The notes: a model not told the origin generated them from the letters alone. A DNA stretch of 64,000 nucleotides from Acinetobacter higginsii (GCF_000369525.1 NZ_KB850072.1:1878625-1942624); one strand, 5' to 3'; positions 27,697 through 37,645 are shown, counted from the stretch's first letter. Numbers and translations: made by a program.

Positions 27697-30387
27697 GTGA
27701 GTACTCGCTTTATGACATCAGCTGAAATCCGTGAAGCATTTTTGCGTTATTTCGAATCGCAAGGGCATACACGTGTCGCTTCGAGTTCTCTCGTTCCCGC
27801 CAACGACCCAACTTTGCTGTTTACCAATGCTGGTATGAACCAGTTTAAAGATTGTTTCTTAGGTTTAGAAAAGCGCGACTATGTTCGTGCTGTTTCATCT
27901 CAAAAATGTGTCCGTGCCGGCGGTAAACACAATGACCTCGACAACGTCGGTTATACAGCGCGTCACCACACATTCTTTGAAATGTTAGGCAACTTCTCTT
28001 TCGGTGATTATTTCAAACAAAATGCACTGAAATTTGCTTGGGAATTTTTGACCAGCGAACAGTGGTTAGGCTTACCGAAAGATCGTTTATATGTCACGGT
28101 TTATCATACCGATGATGAAGCATTTGATATCTGGAATAAAGAAATCGGGATCGATGCTGAACGTATTATCCGTATTGGCGATAACAAAGGTGGCCAATAC
28201 GCATCAGATAACTTCTGGGCAATGGGTGACACAGGTCCTTGTGGTCCATGTTCTGAAATTTTCTATGACCATGGTGACCATATCTGGGGTGGCTTACCAG
28301 GTACTCCAGAAGAAGATGGTGATCGTTTCATCGAAATCTGGAACAACGTTTTCATGCAGTTCAATCGTACTGCGGATGGTGTCATGCACCCTCTTCCAGC
28401 ACCTTCTGTTGATACAGGTATGGGCTTGGAGCGTATTTCGGCTGTACTGCAACATGTCAATTCAAACTATGAAATTGACCTGTTCCAACACTTATTAAAA
28501 GCTGCTGCTGAAATCATTGGTTTAGATACCACTGCAATTGAGGCTGAAGCAAAAGCACAAAATAAACCCGTTGAATATCCAGCATCATTAAAAGTGATTG
28601 CTGACCATGCACGTTCATGTTCATTCTTAATTGCTGACGGTGTTAACCCTTCAAATGAAGGTCGTGGTTATGTATTGCGTCGTATCATTCGTCGTGCAGT
28701 TCGTCATGGTAACAAGTTAGGTGCGACGGGTTCATTCTTCTATAAGATGTTGCAACCTCTGATTGAGGTGATGGGTGATGCCTATCCAGAACTTGCAGCA
28801 CAGCAAGCACGCATCGAAGCGCAACTGCTTAAAGAAGAAGAGCAATTCGCGAAAACACTTGAGCAAGGCTTGAAGTTGTTAGAAGGTGAATTAGCACAAC
28901 TGAAAGGCAATGTGATTGCTGGTGAAACCGTATTTAAACTATACGATACTTACGGCTTCCCAACAGATTTAACAGCTGATATCGCACGTGAACGTGACCT
29001 GACCATTGACGAAGCTGGCTTCGAAGTGGAAATGGCTGCACAACGCCAACGCGCACGTGATGCAGGTAAGTTTGCAGTTGACTACAACAGCATTGTCAAA
29101 GTTGAAGGCGAAACTCAATTTGATGGTTATGAAGCGACTCAAGGCCAAGGTCAAATCGTTGCGATCTATAAAGATGGCGTTCAGGTTGATGAAATCAACG
29201 AGGGTGACGAAGCGCTTATCGTATTGAACCAAACCCCTTTCTATGCAGAAAGCGGTGGTCAAATCGGTGACACAGGTATCTTCAAAAACGATACAGGTAT
29301 TTTCGAAGTTCAAGATACTAAAAAGTCTGGTGGTGCTTTTGTCCATCAAGGTATCGTGACCATGGGTAGCCTCAAAGCCACTCAAAATGTTGAAGCTACC
29401 GTTAAAGCGGACATTCGTGCAGCAACAGCGCGTAATCACTCAGCGACTCACCTTCTCCATGCTGCTTTACGTCAAATTCTTGGTGAGCATGTACAGCAAA
29501 AAGGTTCTTTGGTTGCAAGCGACATTTTACGTTTTGACTTTGCCAATGACCAACCTGTTTCGTTTGAGCAATTGCAACAGATTGAACGTTTAGTCAATGC
29601 CGAAGTCATTGCGAACAGTCCTGTAACGACTGAATTACTTGATATTGAATCAGCAAAAGCCAAAGGCGCAATGATGCTATTTGGTGAGAAGTATGGCGAG
29701 GAAGTTCGCGTACTGTCTATGGGTTCTATTATTGAAGAGAAAAACTTCTCTATCGAACTTTGTGGTGGTATTCACGTTAAGCGCACAGGTGATATTGGTT
29801 TATTTAAAATCACTTCTGAAGGTGGTGTAGCTGCGGGTGTTCGTCGTATTGAAGCCGTGACTGGCACTAAAGCGCTTGAAGTGGTTCAAAAAGCAGAAAC
29901 AGATATCCAAATCATTAACGGTTTGTTGAAAGCGCAAAAAGACCAAACTGTAGAGAAAGTTGAAGCAATTGTTGAAACTGCTTCTAGCCTACAAAAGCAA
30001 ATCGAACAATTGAATCAAAAATTAGCCAGCTTCCAAGCGGCTGAGCTTTTAGATCAAGTGAAAGAAATTGCGGGTCGTCAAACGCTTATCACATCGGTAA
30101 AAGGTTTAGATGCCAAATCATTACGCAATCTTCATGACAGCGTAAAATCAAAATTAGAAGATGCAGTCATTATTTTAGCTGGTGTTGAAGGTGATAAAGT
30201 GAGTTTAATCGCTTCCGTCGCTAAACAATACGCTGCAACTCTAAAAGCAGGTGACATCATCAAACACTTGGCTCAAGAGCTGGGTGGTAAAGGTGGTGGT
30301 AAACCTGACTTAGCACAAGGTGGCGCGCCACTTAACGAGAAGTTTGATCAAGTCATCGCAGCATTACCTGCTTGGCTTGCGCAATAA
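27697..30387 (+). CDS. alaS: Alanine-tRNA ligase
   Basis: This class II synthetase charges tRNA-Ala and edits Ser/Gly misacylation. The protein has about 896 residues. It has the N-terminal block [20 protein letters not shown], then [20 protein letters not shown] and [17 protein letters not shown]. The editing domain has [14 protein letters not shown] with its zinc partners in [13 protein letters not shown]. The C-terminal oligomerisation part ends [14 protein letters not shown]. The start is uncertain: TTG 27691, GTG 27697 and ATG 27712 are in frame, and GGAG at 27683 favours one of the first two. lysC follows 66 bp later. Confidence 0.97.
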   Translation: MSTRFMTSAEIREAFLRYFESQGHTRVASSSLVPANDPTLLFTNAGMNQFKDCFLGLEKRDYVRAVSSQKCVRAGGKHNDLDNVGYTARHHTFFEMLGNFSFGDYFKQNALKFAWEFLTSEQWLGLPKDRLYVTVYHTDDEAFDIWNKEIGIDAERIIRIGDNKGGQYASDNFWAMGDTGPCGPCSEIFYDHGDHIWGGLPGTPEEDGDRFIEIWNNVFMQFNRTADGVMHPLPAPSVDTGMGLERISAVLQHVNSNYEIDLFQHLLKAAAEIIGLDTTAIEAEAKAQNKPVEYPASLKVIADHARSCSFLIADGVNPSNEGRGYVLRRIIRRAVRHGNKLGATGSFFYKMLQPLIEVMGDAYPELAAQQARIEAQLLKEEEQFAKTLEQGLKLLEGELAQLKGNVIAGETVFKLYDTYGFPTDLTADIARERDLTIDEAGFEVEMAAQRQRARDAGKFAVDYNSIVKVEGETQFDGYEATQGQGQIVAIYKDGVQVDEINEGDEALIVLNQTPFYAESGGQIGDTGIFKNDTGIFEVQDTKKSGGAFVHQGIVTMGSLKATQNVEATVKADIRAATARNHSATHLLHAALRQILGEHVQQKGSLVASDILRFDFANDQPVSFEQLQQIERLVNAEVIANSPVTTELLDIESAKAKGAMMLFGEKYGEEVRVLSMGSIIEEKNFSIELCGGIHVKRTGDIGLFKITSEGGVAAGVRRIEAVTGTKALEVVQKAETDIQIINGLLKAQKDQTVEKVEAIVETASSLQKQIEQLNQKLASFQAAELLDQVKEIAGRQTLITSVKGLDAKSLRNLHDSVKSKLEDAVIILAGVEGDKVSLIASVAKQYAATLKAGDIIKHLAQELGGKGGGKPDLAQGGAPLNEKFDQVIAALPAWLAQ

Positions 30388-30453
30388 TAAAGACTTCACT
30401 TTTGTGTAACTGACCCTGATGCCTCTCAGGGTCATGGCTTATATGGAACAACT

Positions 30454-31734
30454 ATGGCTTTAATCGTTCAAAAATATGGCGGTACCTCTATGGGTACTCC
30501 TGAGCGCATTTTAAATGTTGCTCATCGTGTCAAGCGTTGGCATGATCATGGTCACAAGGTGGTCGTGGTTGTATCAGCAATGAGTGGTGAAACTAACCGC
30601 TTACTTGCGCTTGCCAAAGCCATTACTAGCACCCCTGACCCACGCGAATTAGATCAAATGGTGTCAACGGGTGAACAAGTAACGATTTCCATGTTAGCTA
30701 TGGCACTTAATTCAATTGGTGTAGAAGCTAAATCATATACAGGTCGTCAAGTTGGTATCAAAACTGACAGCGCGTTTACCAAAGCACGTATTGAATCCAT
30801 TGATACTGATGTAATGACCGCTGATCTAGATGCTGGTCGTGTCATCGTCGTTGCCGGTTTCCAAGGTTATGATGCCAATGGCAATATCACAACTTTAGGT
30901 CGTGGTGGTTCAGATACTTCAGGCGTTGCACTTGCAGCAGCACTAAAAGCAGATGAATGTCAGATTTATACCGATGTAGATGGTGTTTATACCACTGACC
31001 CTCGTGTAGCGCCTAAAGCGAAGAAAGTTGACCGTATTTCTTTTGAAGAAATGCTAGAAATGGCATCTTTAGGTTCGAAAGTTTTACAAATTCGCTCTGT
31101 TGAATTCGCAGGCAAATATCAGGTGCCATTACGTGTATTATCAAGCTTTGATAACGACAATGATGGCGCATTTGATGAAGATTTCAAACAAAACGTAGGT
31201 ACACTAATTACGACTGAGGCGGAAGACGATATGGAACAACCAATCATCGCAGGTATTGCATTTAACCGTGACGAAGCAAAACTCACTATTTTAGGTGTTC
31301 CTGACGAACCAGGTATCGCATCTAAAATCTTATCACCGATCAGCAATGCCAACATCGAAGTGGATATGATTATCCAGAATGTTGAAGAAGACGGTACAAC
31401 AGATTTTACTTTTACCGTGAATCGTAACGACTTGGCGAAAGCAAAAGCAATTTTAGAACAAACTGCAAACAGCATCGAAGGTTGTGAAGTTGTGACGCGT
31501 GATGACATCGTAAAAGTGTCAATCGTAGGTGTTGGTATGCGTTCTCACGCAGGTGTAGCGAGCAAAATGTTTACTGCATTAGCTGAAGAAAGCATTAATA
31601 TTCTCATGATTTCTACATCAGAAATCAAAGTTTCTGTGATCATCGAAGAAAACTATTTAGAATTGGCAGTTCGTTGTTTACATACAGCTTTTGGCCTAGA
31701 TCGTGAACACGGCGAAAGCAGTGCACGTGCTTAA
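30454..31734 (+). CDS. lysC: Aspartate kinase
   Basis: This enzyme phosphorylates aspartate, the entry to Lys, Thr, Met and diaminopimelate synthesis. The protein has 426 residues with the kinase motif VQKYGGTSMG at the start, VVVVVSAMSGETNRL, STGEQVTISML and TLGRGGSDTSGVALAAAL. Two ACT domains follow (LTILGVPDEPGIASKIL and VSIVGVGMRSHAGVASKMF), as in lysine/threonine-feedback-regulated enzymes. It is followed by a strong terminator. Confidence 0.97.
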   Translation: MALIVQKYGGTSMGTPERILNVAHRVKRWHDHGHKVVVVVSAMSGETNRLLALAKAITSTPDPRELDQMVSTGEQVTISMLAMALNSIGVEAKSYTGRQVGIKTDSAFTKARIESIDTDVMTADLDAGRVIVVAGFQGYDANGNITTLGRGGSDTSGVALAAALKADECQIYTDVDGVYTTDPRVAPKAKKVDRISFEEMLEMASLGSKVLQIRSVEFAGKYQVPLRVLSSFDNDNDGAFDEDFKQNVGTLITTEAEDDMEQPIIAGIAFNRDEAKLTILGVPDEPGIASKILSPISNANIEVDMIIQNVEEDGTTDFTFTVNRNDLAKAKAILEQTANSIEGCEVVTRDDIVKVSIVGVGMRSHAGVASKMFTALAEESINILMISTSEIKVSVIIEENYLELAVRCLHTAFGLDREHGESSARA

Positions 31735-31780
31735 TTAATAGCTGCTTAAACATATTTACTCGCAAGTAAATAAGAAAAAA

Positions 31781-31818
31781 AACAGAGCCACTATAGTTTT
31801 TCTTATAGTGGCTCTGTT
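31781..31818 (+). terminator. lysC terminator
   Basis: A 15-bp perfect stem, AACAGAGCCACTATA (31781-31795) with its complement at 31804-31818, encloses an 8-base loop; an A8 run lies before it. T residues follow only weakly on the plus strand, so it may also work in the reverse direction. Confidence 0.65.
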
Positions 31819-31971
31819 ATATTAGCCTTGAGGTTTTTAAAAAGACTCTCACAGAACTTACGAAAAAAAATGTTTTTTACATATTTCTGTTAGAGTTTTC
31901 TGTATATTAGGCTGTGCTTTCAAACAATGAATTCCCTGTCGCAAGTTTAAGCGTTTAGCAAGGAGATAAAC

Positions 31972-32235
31972 ATGCTGATTCTGACCCGTCGTGTCGGAGA
32001 AACATTAATGATTGGGGATCAAGTCAGTGTTACTGTGCTTGGCGTAAAAGGCAATCAGGTGCGTATTGGTGTAAATGCTCCAAAAGAAGTTTCTGTGCAT
32101 CGTGAGGAAATTTACCAACGTATCCAACATGAACGTGCCATGCATGAGCATCTGCAACATCTTGATCAAGATTATCAACATTCTTATGAAGAAGAGAATA
32201 ATGATTTTTCTCAACATAATAACTTCAATCGTTAA
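31972..32235 (+). CDS. csrA: Carbon storage regulator CsrA
   Basis: This is an RNA-binding post-transcriptional regulator that binds GGA motifs in mRNA leaders. The 87 residues start [20 protein letters not shown] and contain [19 protein letters not shown], both highly conserved. The C-terminal about 25 residues ([19 protein letters not shown]) form an extended polar tail, longer than the 61-residue E. coli protein and typical of Acinetobacter relatives. AGGAGAT precedes the ATG. It stands alone between two terminators. Confidence 0.97.
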   Translation: MLILTRRVGETLMIGDQVSVTVLGVKGNQVRIGVNAPKEVSVHREEIYQRIQHERAMHEHLQHLDQDYQHSYEEENNDFSQHNNFNR

Positions 32236-32257
32236 TATGCCGCATTCTTCTCGAATG

Positions 32258-32290
32258 ATTAAAGCGACTAAAATTAGTCGCTTTAATTGT
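32258..32290. terminator. Bidirectional terminator csrA / rnhB
   Basis: ATTAAAGCGACTAA pairs perfectly with TTAGTCGCTTTAAT around AA, between two convergent genes. Confidence 0.75.
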
Positions 32291-32292
32291 TT

Positions 32293-32859
32293 TTACAGCC
32301 CTAAAACTTTCTTGACAGGCGCATAACTACGGCGGTGTTGATCAATGACACCATGAGCCGCAATCGCTTCAAAATGTGCTTTAGTTGGATAACCTTTGTG
32401 TTTAGCAAAGCCATAGTCAGGATATTGCTGATCTAACTCATGCATCTGACGGTCACGGGTCACTTTCGCTAGAATACTGGCCGCACTAATTTCTGCATGG
32501 CTAGCATCCCCCCCCACAATCGCCTCACACGGAATGGTAATTCCTTTTGGAATCTGGTTACCATCTACAATTACTTTTGCAGGAGAAGCCGCTAATCCCT
32601 CTACTGCACGACGCATTGCAAGAAAAGTGGCTTGCAAAATATTCAATTCATCAATTTCTGCATGGCTTGCTTCAGCAATTGACCAAGCTAAAGCTTTTTC
32701 TTGAATCTCCAAGAACAGCTTTTCCCGTTTTTTTTCGGTTAACTTTTTAGAATCATTTAAACCCTCAATCGGATTATTCGGATCTAAAATGACTGCGGCA
32801 GCAACAACAGAACCCACTAATGGTCCTCGCCCAGCCTCATCTACACCAGCAACTCTCAT
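32293..32859 (-). CDS. rnhB: Ribonuclease HII
   Basis: This enzyme removes ribonucleotides and RNA primers from DNA duplexes. The 188 residues begin [20 protein letters not shown], holding the catalytic Asp-Glu pair. [10 protein letters not shown] follows, then VIVDGNQIP with the third Asp, and [20 protein letters not shown]. The C-terminus HKGYPTKAH is typical. It has a weak ribosome site and lies convergent to csrA. Confidence 0.96.
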   Translation of the reverse strand: MRVAGVDEAGRGPLVGSVVAAAVILDPNNPIEGLNDSKKLTEKKREKLFLEIQEKALAWSIAEASHAEIDELNILQATFLAMRRAVEGLAASPAKVIVDGNQIPKGITIPCEAIVGGDASHAEISAASILAKVTRDRQMHELDQQYPDYGFAKHKGYPTKAHFEAIAAHGVIDQHRRSYAPVKKVLGL

Positions 32860-32897
32860 ATAAAATCTCTAAAGGCCGATGACTCAGCCTTATCTTA

Positions 32898-33281
32898 TTA
32901 ACCCGCTTTCTTGAAAGTTTCAGCCACACATGCATTTACAGTTTGAGAAACCACTTGAGTCACAATCGTCGCGCGTGCTGTTGGATCAATAGCTGCGGTA
33001 GCCAATTCTACTGCTGTTACGCTATTTGGTGCTTTTTCACTAACACAGCCACAAACTTCAGTTTGAATATTTTCACGTTGTTCTGCGGTCATTACACGTG
33101 TCGCTGTTTTCCACGCTGGCAGCGTATTAATTTCATTAATACATTTCGCATTTACAGCAACTTTCAATGCAGCCATGCCTAACTGTTGTGAAGTTGTACC
33201 CACTGAGTTATTTCCATCTGGAGTAACACAGCCTGTTAAAGCTAAAACAGCAGGAGCTACAATAAGTACCAACTTTTTCAT
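32898..33281 (-). CDS. Small lipoprotein, hypothetical
   Basis: The protein has 127 residues. The N-terminus KKLVLIVAPAVLALTGCVTP is a lipoprotein signal with lipobox LTGC. The mature part is small, with Cys in AKCIN, EVCGCVSEK and VNACVAE that could form disulphides in the periplasm. ATG 33281 was chosen because the signal peptide begins there. I do not recognise a family. It may be coexpressed with rnhB downstream in the same direction. Confidence 0.78.
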   Translation of the reverse strand: MKKLVLIVAPAVLALTGCVTPDGNNSVGTTSQQLGMAALKVAVNAKCINEINTLPAWKTATRVMTAEQRENIQTEVCGCVSEKAPNSVTAVELATAAIDPTARATIVTQVVSQTVNACVAETFKKAG

Positions 33282-33500
33282 GATTTCTATTCCGTATCTA
33301 AATTTTGGCAGGCGTATTGTGCCTAAATGACACGTTTTATGATATGACCCTGTGCTATCTTTACATAATATAACAATGATAAATGATTTATAAGTACTAC
33401 AACGTTCCACTCATAAAACGCTCCGTTACATTTACACTGTATGAGTAGGAAAAAGCGCTATTTAAAATCAAAGAACTCATATCACAGCTAGGATGTTGCG

Positions 33501-34055
33501 ATGCCAACCTCAGCACAATATTACACACGCACTGCGCAAGTTTTACATTGGCTCATGGCTGCTATTTTTATCATTGCGTGGCTTATCGGTTTTTATAGTG
33601 GTAATTTTCTTAGCTACGATGCCGATGGGAGTTTCAAAGGAACCGTCATTACCCTACATAAAAATATAGCAACCACCATTATCTTCTTAGTCGTTATCCG
33701 TATTTTTTGGCGCTATACCCACCCTGTACCTGAACTACCAAACACCATGTCGCCGCTGATGAAAATGTTGGCGCATGTTGGACATTTATTCCTTTATTTA
33801 ATGTTATTAGCGTTGCCAATTACTGGCTGTTTATTTAGTTGGAGTGCTGGCCACCCTGCTCCAGTTTTATATTTATTCGAAATTCCACGTTTAGTACAAG
33901 ACAATCCAGAATTACTAGCAATTGTTAAACCGCTACATATTTATCTTTCATGGTTCGCTGGCCTACTCGTTGCCGGACATGCTTTGGCCGCCATCAAACA
34001 TCATCTGATTGATAAAGATAATGTCTTGCTCAGTATGCTACGCCAGCCCAAATAA
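33501..34055 (+). CDS. Cytochrome b561
   Basis: This is a four-helix dihaem membrane cytochrome of the CybB type (184 residues). It begins RTAQVLHWLMAAIFIIAWLIG, whose His is a haem ligand. KNIATTIIFLVVIRIFWR and HVGHLFLYLMLLALPITGC follow, and the final helix is LHIYLSWFAGLLVAGHALAA. It probably passes electrons between quinols and an acceptor such as superoxide. It is the last backbone gene before the island and ends in a strong terminator. Confidence 0.92.
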   Translation: MPTSAQYYTRTAQVLHWLMAAIFIIAWLIGFYSGNFLSYDADGSFKGTVITLHKNIATTIIFLVVIRIFWRYTHPVPELPNTMSPLMKMLAHVGHLFLYLMLLALPITGCLFSWSAGHPAPVLYLFEIPRLVQDNPELLAIVKPLHIYLSWFAGLLVAGHALAAIKHHLIDKDNVLLSMLRQPK

Positions 34056-34067
34056 TTCTTCAGATAT

Positions 34068-34096
34068 AAAAAAACCGCTTTACGCGGTTTTTTTTT
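34068..34096. terminator. Terminator after cytochrome b561, at the island's left edge
   Basis: AAAAAACCGC pairs with GCGGTTTTTT around TTTAC, with A-rich and T9 flanks, so it is probably bidirectional. The GTGAACTATTA motif begins two bases after it. Confidence 0.85.
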
Positions 34097-34098
34097 AT

Positions 34099-34213
34099 GT
34101 GAACTATTATAACTATTATCGTTCCAATTTTGCACGTTTAGCAAGTTTGATGCCTTGCTATCATAGTACAAGTGAACTAATAAATATTTTAACGTTCCTA
34201 TATTGCACGTTTA
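34099..34213 (+). repeat. Two 42-bp imperfect direct repeats before the integrase
   Basis: Copies at 34099-34140 and 34172-34213 match at 34 of 42 positions with no gaps. Each starts GTGAACTA and ends CGTTCC-x-AT-x-TTGCACGTTTA. They are 73 bp apart, about seven helical turns. Between them lies an inverted repeat, TAGCAAG (34139-34145) with CTTGCTA (34154-34160). These look like recombinase-binding sites at the element end and may also control the integrase promoter. Confidence 0.6.
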
Positions 34214-34238
34214 CATATTAAATAGTAAAATCGTGCAT

Positions 34239-35411
34239 ATGAAGAACGTATTGAGCATTCAGAGAACGACCAATAGTTCACATTCGGTAGATTCTACCAA
34301 AGTGAAGGTCTATAACTTTTCTTACTTAAGAGGAGATGAACAGACTTATGCTATTAATTTGTTCAAAGATTGGATTGCTCAAGTAAAACATATTCAAGGT
34401 TTGAAACAGAATACAATAAATAATCATAGAGATAATTTGATCCGATTATTTAACTTTAGCCAAGTTGCTCCTTGGAAGTTGAAGCCTCATCATGTAGTCG
34501 CTTTTTTTGAATCTAAATTTGATGAAAAAACAGGCTCATCAATTTCACCAAGCACATATGCAGCTTATTGTTCATCATGGCGTTCATTTCAGGGTTACAT
34601 GTGTGATCCTGAACGTGCAAATGAAATTCAGAGAGTGTTCAATATACGTCCATCGAAGTTTGTTAACGATGAGAATAGTATTGCAGTAAAAAGATCTAAA
34701 GCTAACAATTGTCCTAAAGCTCAGGCATTAACTCCTGAAGAAATTTCATCAATGGATGAAACATTTAAAGCACTTATTTTGGAAGCTTATAAATCAAGGA
34801 GTAAATCATTACTCCCTTTGCAAAGAGACCGTGTGATGTTTCATATAGCAATACATTTTGCATTGCGTATATCGGAGTTAGTTAGCTTGCAAAAGCAACA
34901 ATTTTCAGCTCACCATGATCAACGTATGAAACATTTTCATAATCATGCATTACTTACTATCACAGGTAAAAACAGTGTGACTGGTACAGTTCCAATGAGA
35001 GAACCTGAAATTTATAATTTACTCATTTGGTATTTGGAAAATATTCGTCCCAAAATTTTGATGAGACGAAAAGACCAAAAAGATGGGGTATGTCTTTTTG
35101 AGGGAACAGAATATTTAATCTCTAATTTGGTTTTTCCAAGTGAACGTGGTGGTGTGATTACTCCAAATACTTTTAGAAAGAGATTAGAGCAAGTTGCTCT
35201 TCTTTCTGGAAATGTTGGATTTAAACCCACACCTCATACGTTACGTCATACAGGCTGTACATTGATGCTACCATTATATTCGCCAGATATAGCACAAAAA
35301 TACATGCGACATAAAAATCTATTTACCACTTTAGGGTATTATCATCCTACTGTTTTAGATGCAGCTACACAGCCTAATCTTCCTATTGATTTATTTGGCG
35401 ATGAATCCTAG
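34239..35411 (+). CDS. Tyrosine recombinase (site-specific integrase)
   Basis: The protein has 390 residues from ATG 34239. An N-terminal SAM-like DNA-binding domain (about 35-130, TYAINLFKDWIAQVKHIQG) is followed by a catalytic domain with all expected residues: Arg in FALRISELVSLQ (about 210), Lys in ITGKNSVTG (about 244), PHTLRHTGCTLM (His 333, Arg 336), His in YMRHKNLFTTL (about 358) and the Tyr pair in LGYYHP (about 367-368). It should be catalytically competent. It opens the plus-strand module, followed 24 bp later by the XRE-like gene, and directly faces the 42-bp repeats that are candidate binding sites. Confidence 0.92.
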   Translation: MKNVLSIQRTTNSSHSVDSTKVKVYNFSYLRGDEQTYAINLFKDWIAQVKHIQGLKQNTINNHRDNLIRLFNFSQVAPWKLKPHHVVAFFESKFDEKTGSSISPSTYAAYCSSWRSFQGYMCDPERANEIQRVFNIRPSKFVNDENSIAVKRSKANNCPKAQALTPEEISSMDETFKALILEAYKSRSKSLLPLQRDRVMFHIAIHFALRISELVSLQKQQFSAHHDQRMKHFHNHALLTITGKNSVTGTVPMREPEIYNLLIWYLENIRPKILMRRKDQKDGVCLFEGTEYLISNLVFPSERGGVITPNTFRKRLEQVALLSGNVGFKPTPHTLRHTGCTLMLPLYSPDIAQKYMRHKNLFTTLGYYHPTVLDAATQPNLPIDLFGDES

Positions 35412-35435
35412 TGAGGATGATTAAAGGAACATTGT

Positions 35436-35885
35436 ATGAAAGTTAAGTTGAGAAACCGTTTAGAAGTCTTGATGAAAGATAATGGTGTTTCTACATTTGA
35501 AGAAATGGCAGAACGTATGACTAATAACCAAAATTGGGAAATTACTCGTTCAGCTCTGAGTCGAAAGTTTAGAAATCCTAACCCCCCTTTGACACTTGAA
35601 ATTATTGCAGCCATCTGTAATGAATTACAGTGTCTACCTAATGATCTATTTGAGATAGAGATTTCAGATGCTAGTGAAGAAGATATAAGTGACCTACAAA
35701 ATAGAGTATTACCGTTTCGTTATGGTCAAGTGAAAAAACTACCTAGCAAAGAGGTTGGGCATGAGAATAAAATAGTGGTATCACCACAACAAAAAAGAAA
35801 GCATAAAGTTGATACTACCGTTTTAGAAGATGTTCTTGGCCCAAATGTAAGCCATCTACATAAAGGTAAGATTGACAATGGTTGA
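35436..35885 (+). CDS. XRE-like helix-turn-helix protein
   Basis: The protein has 149 residues. Residues 1-75 form a lambda-repressor-like helix-turn-helix (LRNRLEVLMKDNGVSTFEEM, then ITRSALSRKFRNPNPPLTLE and IIAAICNELQCLPNDLFEIE), followed by a polar, basic tail with no known domain. The gene lies between the two recombinase-family genes and overlaps the next start by eight bases, so the three are probably translated together. It may act as an excision or directionality factor, a repressor of the module, or a DNA-binding partner like the small third protein of Tn554-type modules. This is inference from position. Confidence 0.75.
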   Translation: MKVKLRNRLEVLMKDNGVSTFEEMAERMTNNQNWEITRSALSRKFRNPNPPLTLEIIAAICNELQCLPNDLFEIEISDASEEDISDLQNRVLPFRYGQVKKLPSKEVGHENKIVVSPQQKRKHKVDTTVLEDVLGPNVSHLHKGKIDNG

Positions 35886-37533
35886 CAAAGCAATGGGATC
35901 ATGTGTTCTGTGCAATCAAATCCTTTGTAAAGCAAAAAGTGGTTTGATAGGGACACATTGTTCTAAAGCTAAAATTTCGAAGAGAAAAATTAAAAGCGAT
36001 GAGATATGTTGGGCCGATAGTCATGGACTAAAAAAGTCATGCTCTGATCTGCTGAAAAAAAATTCTAGATTACATCCTCCAAAATTTATTAAACTTGGAG
36101 AACTCCTTAAATCATTGGTTGAAAAATCCGAGAAAGGTGAAGCTTCCTTAGAAAAATTTGTAATTGATCTTTCTGATAATGAACGCCATTTTTTAATGCA
36201 ATATGCAAATGGTGAAATTAAACTTCTTATGGCTGAAATATTTAACAAGTATAATTTGGTTATTAAGCAAGATTTAATTGATTTAAAAATTCCTGAAGAT
36301 TTACCAGATGACTTTATTTTATTACTAGAAAGTTATAAGCATTTTTTTATACGAAGATATAATGTTTTGATGAGTAAAAATCATTATAGAACTCCGCAAT
36401 ATATGAGGAGAAATCTAACAAAATCTATATCATTAATTCGTTATCTTAGTTCAATTGGAATGACAGACTGGTATCAAGTAAAAGATAAACATATTGTGAG
36501 TTATCTAGAAAGTACAAGAAAAAATCTTCATATAGAATTAAAAAGATTTATTAATTATGCCAATAATGATCGAAAACCATTTAAAAAAACTAGGTTAGAT
36601 AAAAAAAGATCTGGCTCTGCCTTAAAATCATCTGTAAAAGTAAAAACTTATACAGAGTCAACTATTGATAGTTTTTTGGAAGAAATATATGCAAAACATA
36701 GTCATGCTGAATATTTGATTGCATGGTTAGTCTGCAAGTTAGGGCTTACCGTGGAATTTTCTTACAACTTAAATATGTCACAAATTGTTTTAAATAAAGA
36801 AAATAAATATATTTTTAAGCCTTATCAAGTATGGTTAAAATTACCTAAGAATATAGGCGACCTTTTTTATGAGATATTTGATCAAACTTTTCCAGATTGG
36901 AGAAGCTATGATCAAGAAAAATTAATTTTTTTGAAACCTTTTCATTCTCTATTTACTGATGCTAGTAGAGCAAGTAAGGTTCTATTAAAAGGGAAAGCCA
37001 GAGAACTACGAACTACTGCTATTATAAATTTAATGAAAAGTGGCTTTCTTGATCGAGTGACTTTACATCAATCTATTGGCGTTTCTATGCCCTCTATCAC
37101 TAAGTATGAAAATATATTCTCTGTTGACCTTCATTCGACAATACAACCTCATATTATTAAAGATCGAAATAAAGTGATTCAGGGTGAATTCAATGAATCT
37201 AAGCCTTTAATTAAAGAAGTCGATAAGAAAAACATAGATATTACTTCTGGAAAGGTTATATGGTATGTATATTTATTAGAATGTGAGAATAATAAAATTT
37301 ATACAGGTGTAACACCTGATATAAATAATAGAATATTTCTTCACTATGAGGGTAAAGGTGCATTAATGACCAAATTGAATAAACCAAAAGCTTTATTGGC
37401 CTATAAGGCGTTTTCATCAAAAAGTGATGCTTTAAGCATGGAGCAACGAGTTAAAAAAATGCCTAAAATTGGAAAACTACTACTTGTAAAAGAATGGAAT
37501 AAAAATTCATCAAATTTCGTAGATGTAAATTAA
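35878..37533 (+). CDS. Degenerate tyrosine recombinase fused to a GIY-YIG nuclease
   Basis: The protein has 551 residues from ATG 35878. The N-terminus is Cys-rich (CVLCNQILC, then THC; Cys about 9, 12, 17, 28), a possible zinc site. The middle (about 150-415) follows the tyrosine recombinase layout but is degraded. The Arg I position reads LTVEF. The HxxR box reads ARELR, with only the Arg kept. The GHxx box reads IGVS. The Tyr survives in ITKYENIF. From about residue 460 a GIY-YIG domain appears complete: YVYLLEC, IYTGVT, the Arg in NNRIFLHYEGKG (about 485) and the Glu in LSMEQRVKK (about 522). It is probably a recombinase partner with nuclease activity. Confidence 0.75.
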   Translation: MVDKAMGSCVLCNQILCKAKSGLIGTHCSKAKISKRKIKSDEICWADSHGLKKSCSDLLKKNSRLHPPKFIKLGELLKSLVEKSEKGEASLEKFVIDLSDNERHFLMQYANGEIKLLMAEIFNKYNLVIKQDLIDLKIPEDLPDDFILLLESYKHFFIRRYNVLMSKNHYRTPQYMRRNLTKSISLIRYLSSIGMTDWYQVKDKHIVSYLESTRKNLHIELKRFINYANNDRKPFKKTRLDKKRSGSALKSSVKVKTYTESTIDSFLEEIYAKHSHAEYLIAWLVCKLGLTVEFSYNLNMSQIVLNKENKYIFKPYQVWLKLPKNIGDLFYEIFDQTFPDWRSYDQEKLIFLKPFHSLFTDASRASKVLLKGKARELRTTAIINLMKSGFLDRVTLHQSIGVSMPSITKYENIFSVDLHSTIQPHIIKDRNKVIQGEFNESKPLIKEVDKKNIDITSGKVIWYVYLLECENNKIYTGVTPDINNRIFLHYEGKGALMTKLNKPKALLAYKAFSSKSDALSMEQRVKKMPKIGKLLLVKEWNKNSSNFVDVN

Positions 37534-37628
37534 ATGACCATTTTCTTTACACTCATAAAACCATCCTAAAAATTACATTTTTCCTTTCATGAAATGTAAA
37601 GAAATTGAGATAATAAATCTATGTAAAG
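37522..37628 (+). promoter_or_regulatory. Cluster of ATGTAAA half-sites before the resolvase gene
   Basis: ATGTAAA-like half-sites occur at 37522 and 37593 and as ATGTAAAG at 37621, and inverted as TTTACACT (37546-37553) and TTACATTT (37573-37580). TTACATTT and AAATGTAA (37592-37599) form an exact 8-bp inverted repeat with 11 bp between. The cluster is likely a res-type site or operator for the downstream serine recombinase. Confidence 0.45.
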
Positions 37629-37645
37629 TTTAGGTACGTTTTATT

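Noticed and set aside
28969..29439. 156-codon open frame opposite alaS
   Set aside because: It is an antisense shadow of a highly conserved gene, has no ribosome site, and its sequence follows alaS codon constraints.
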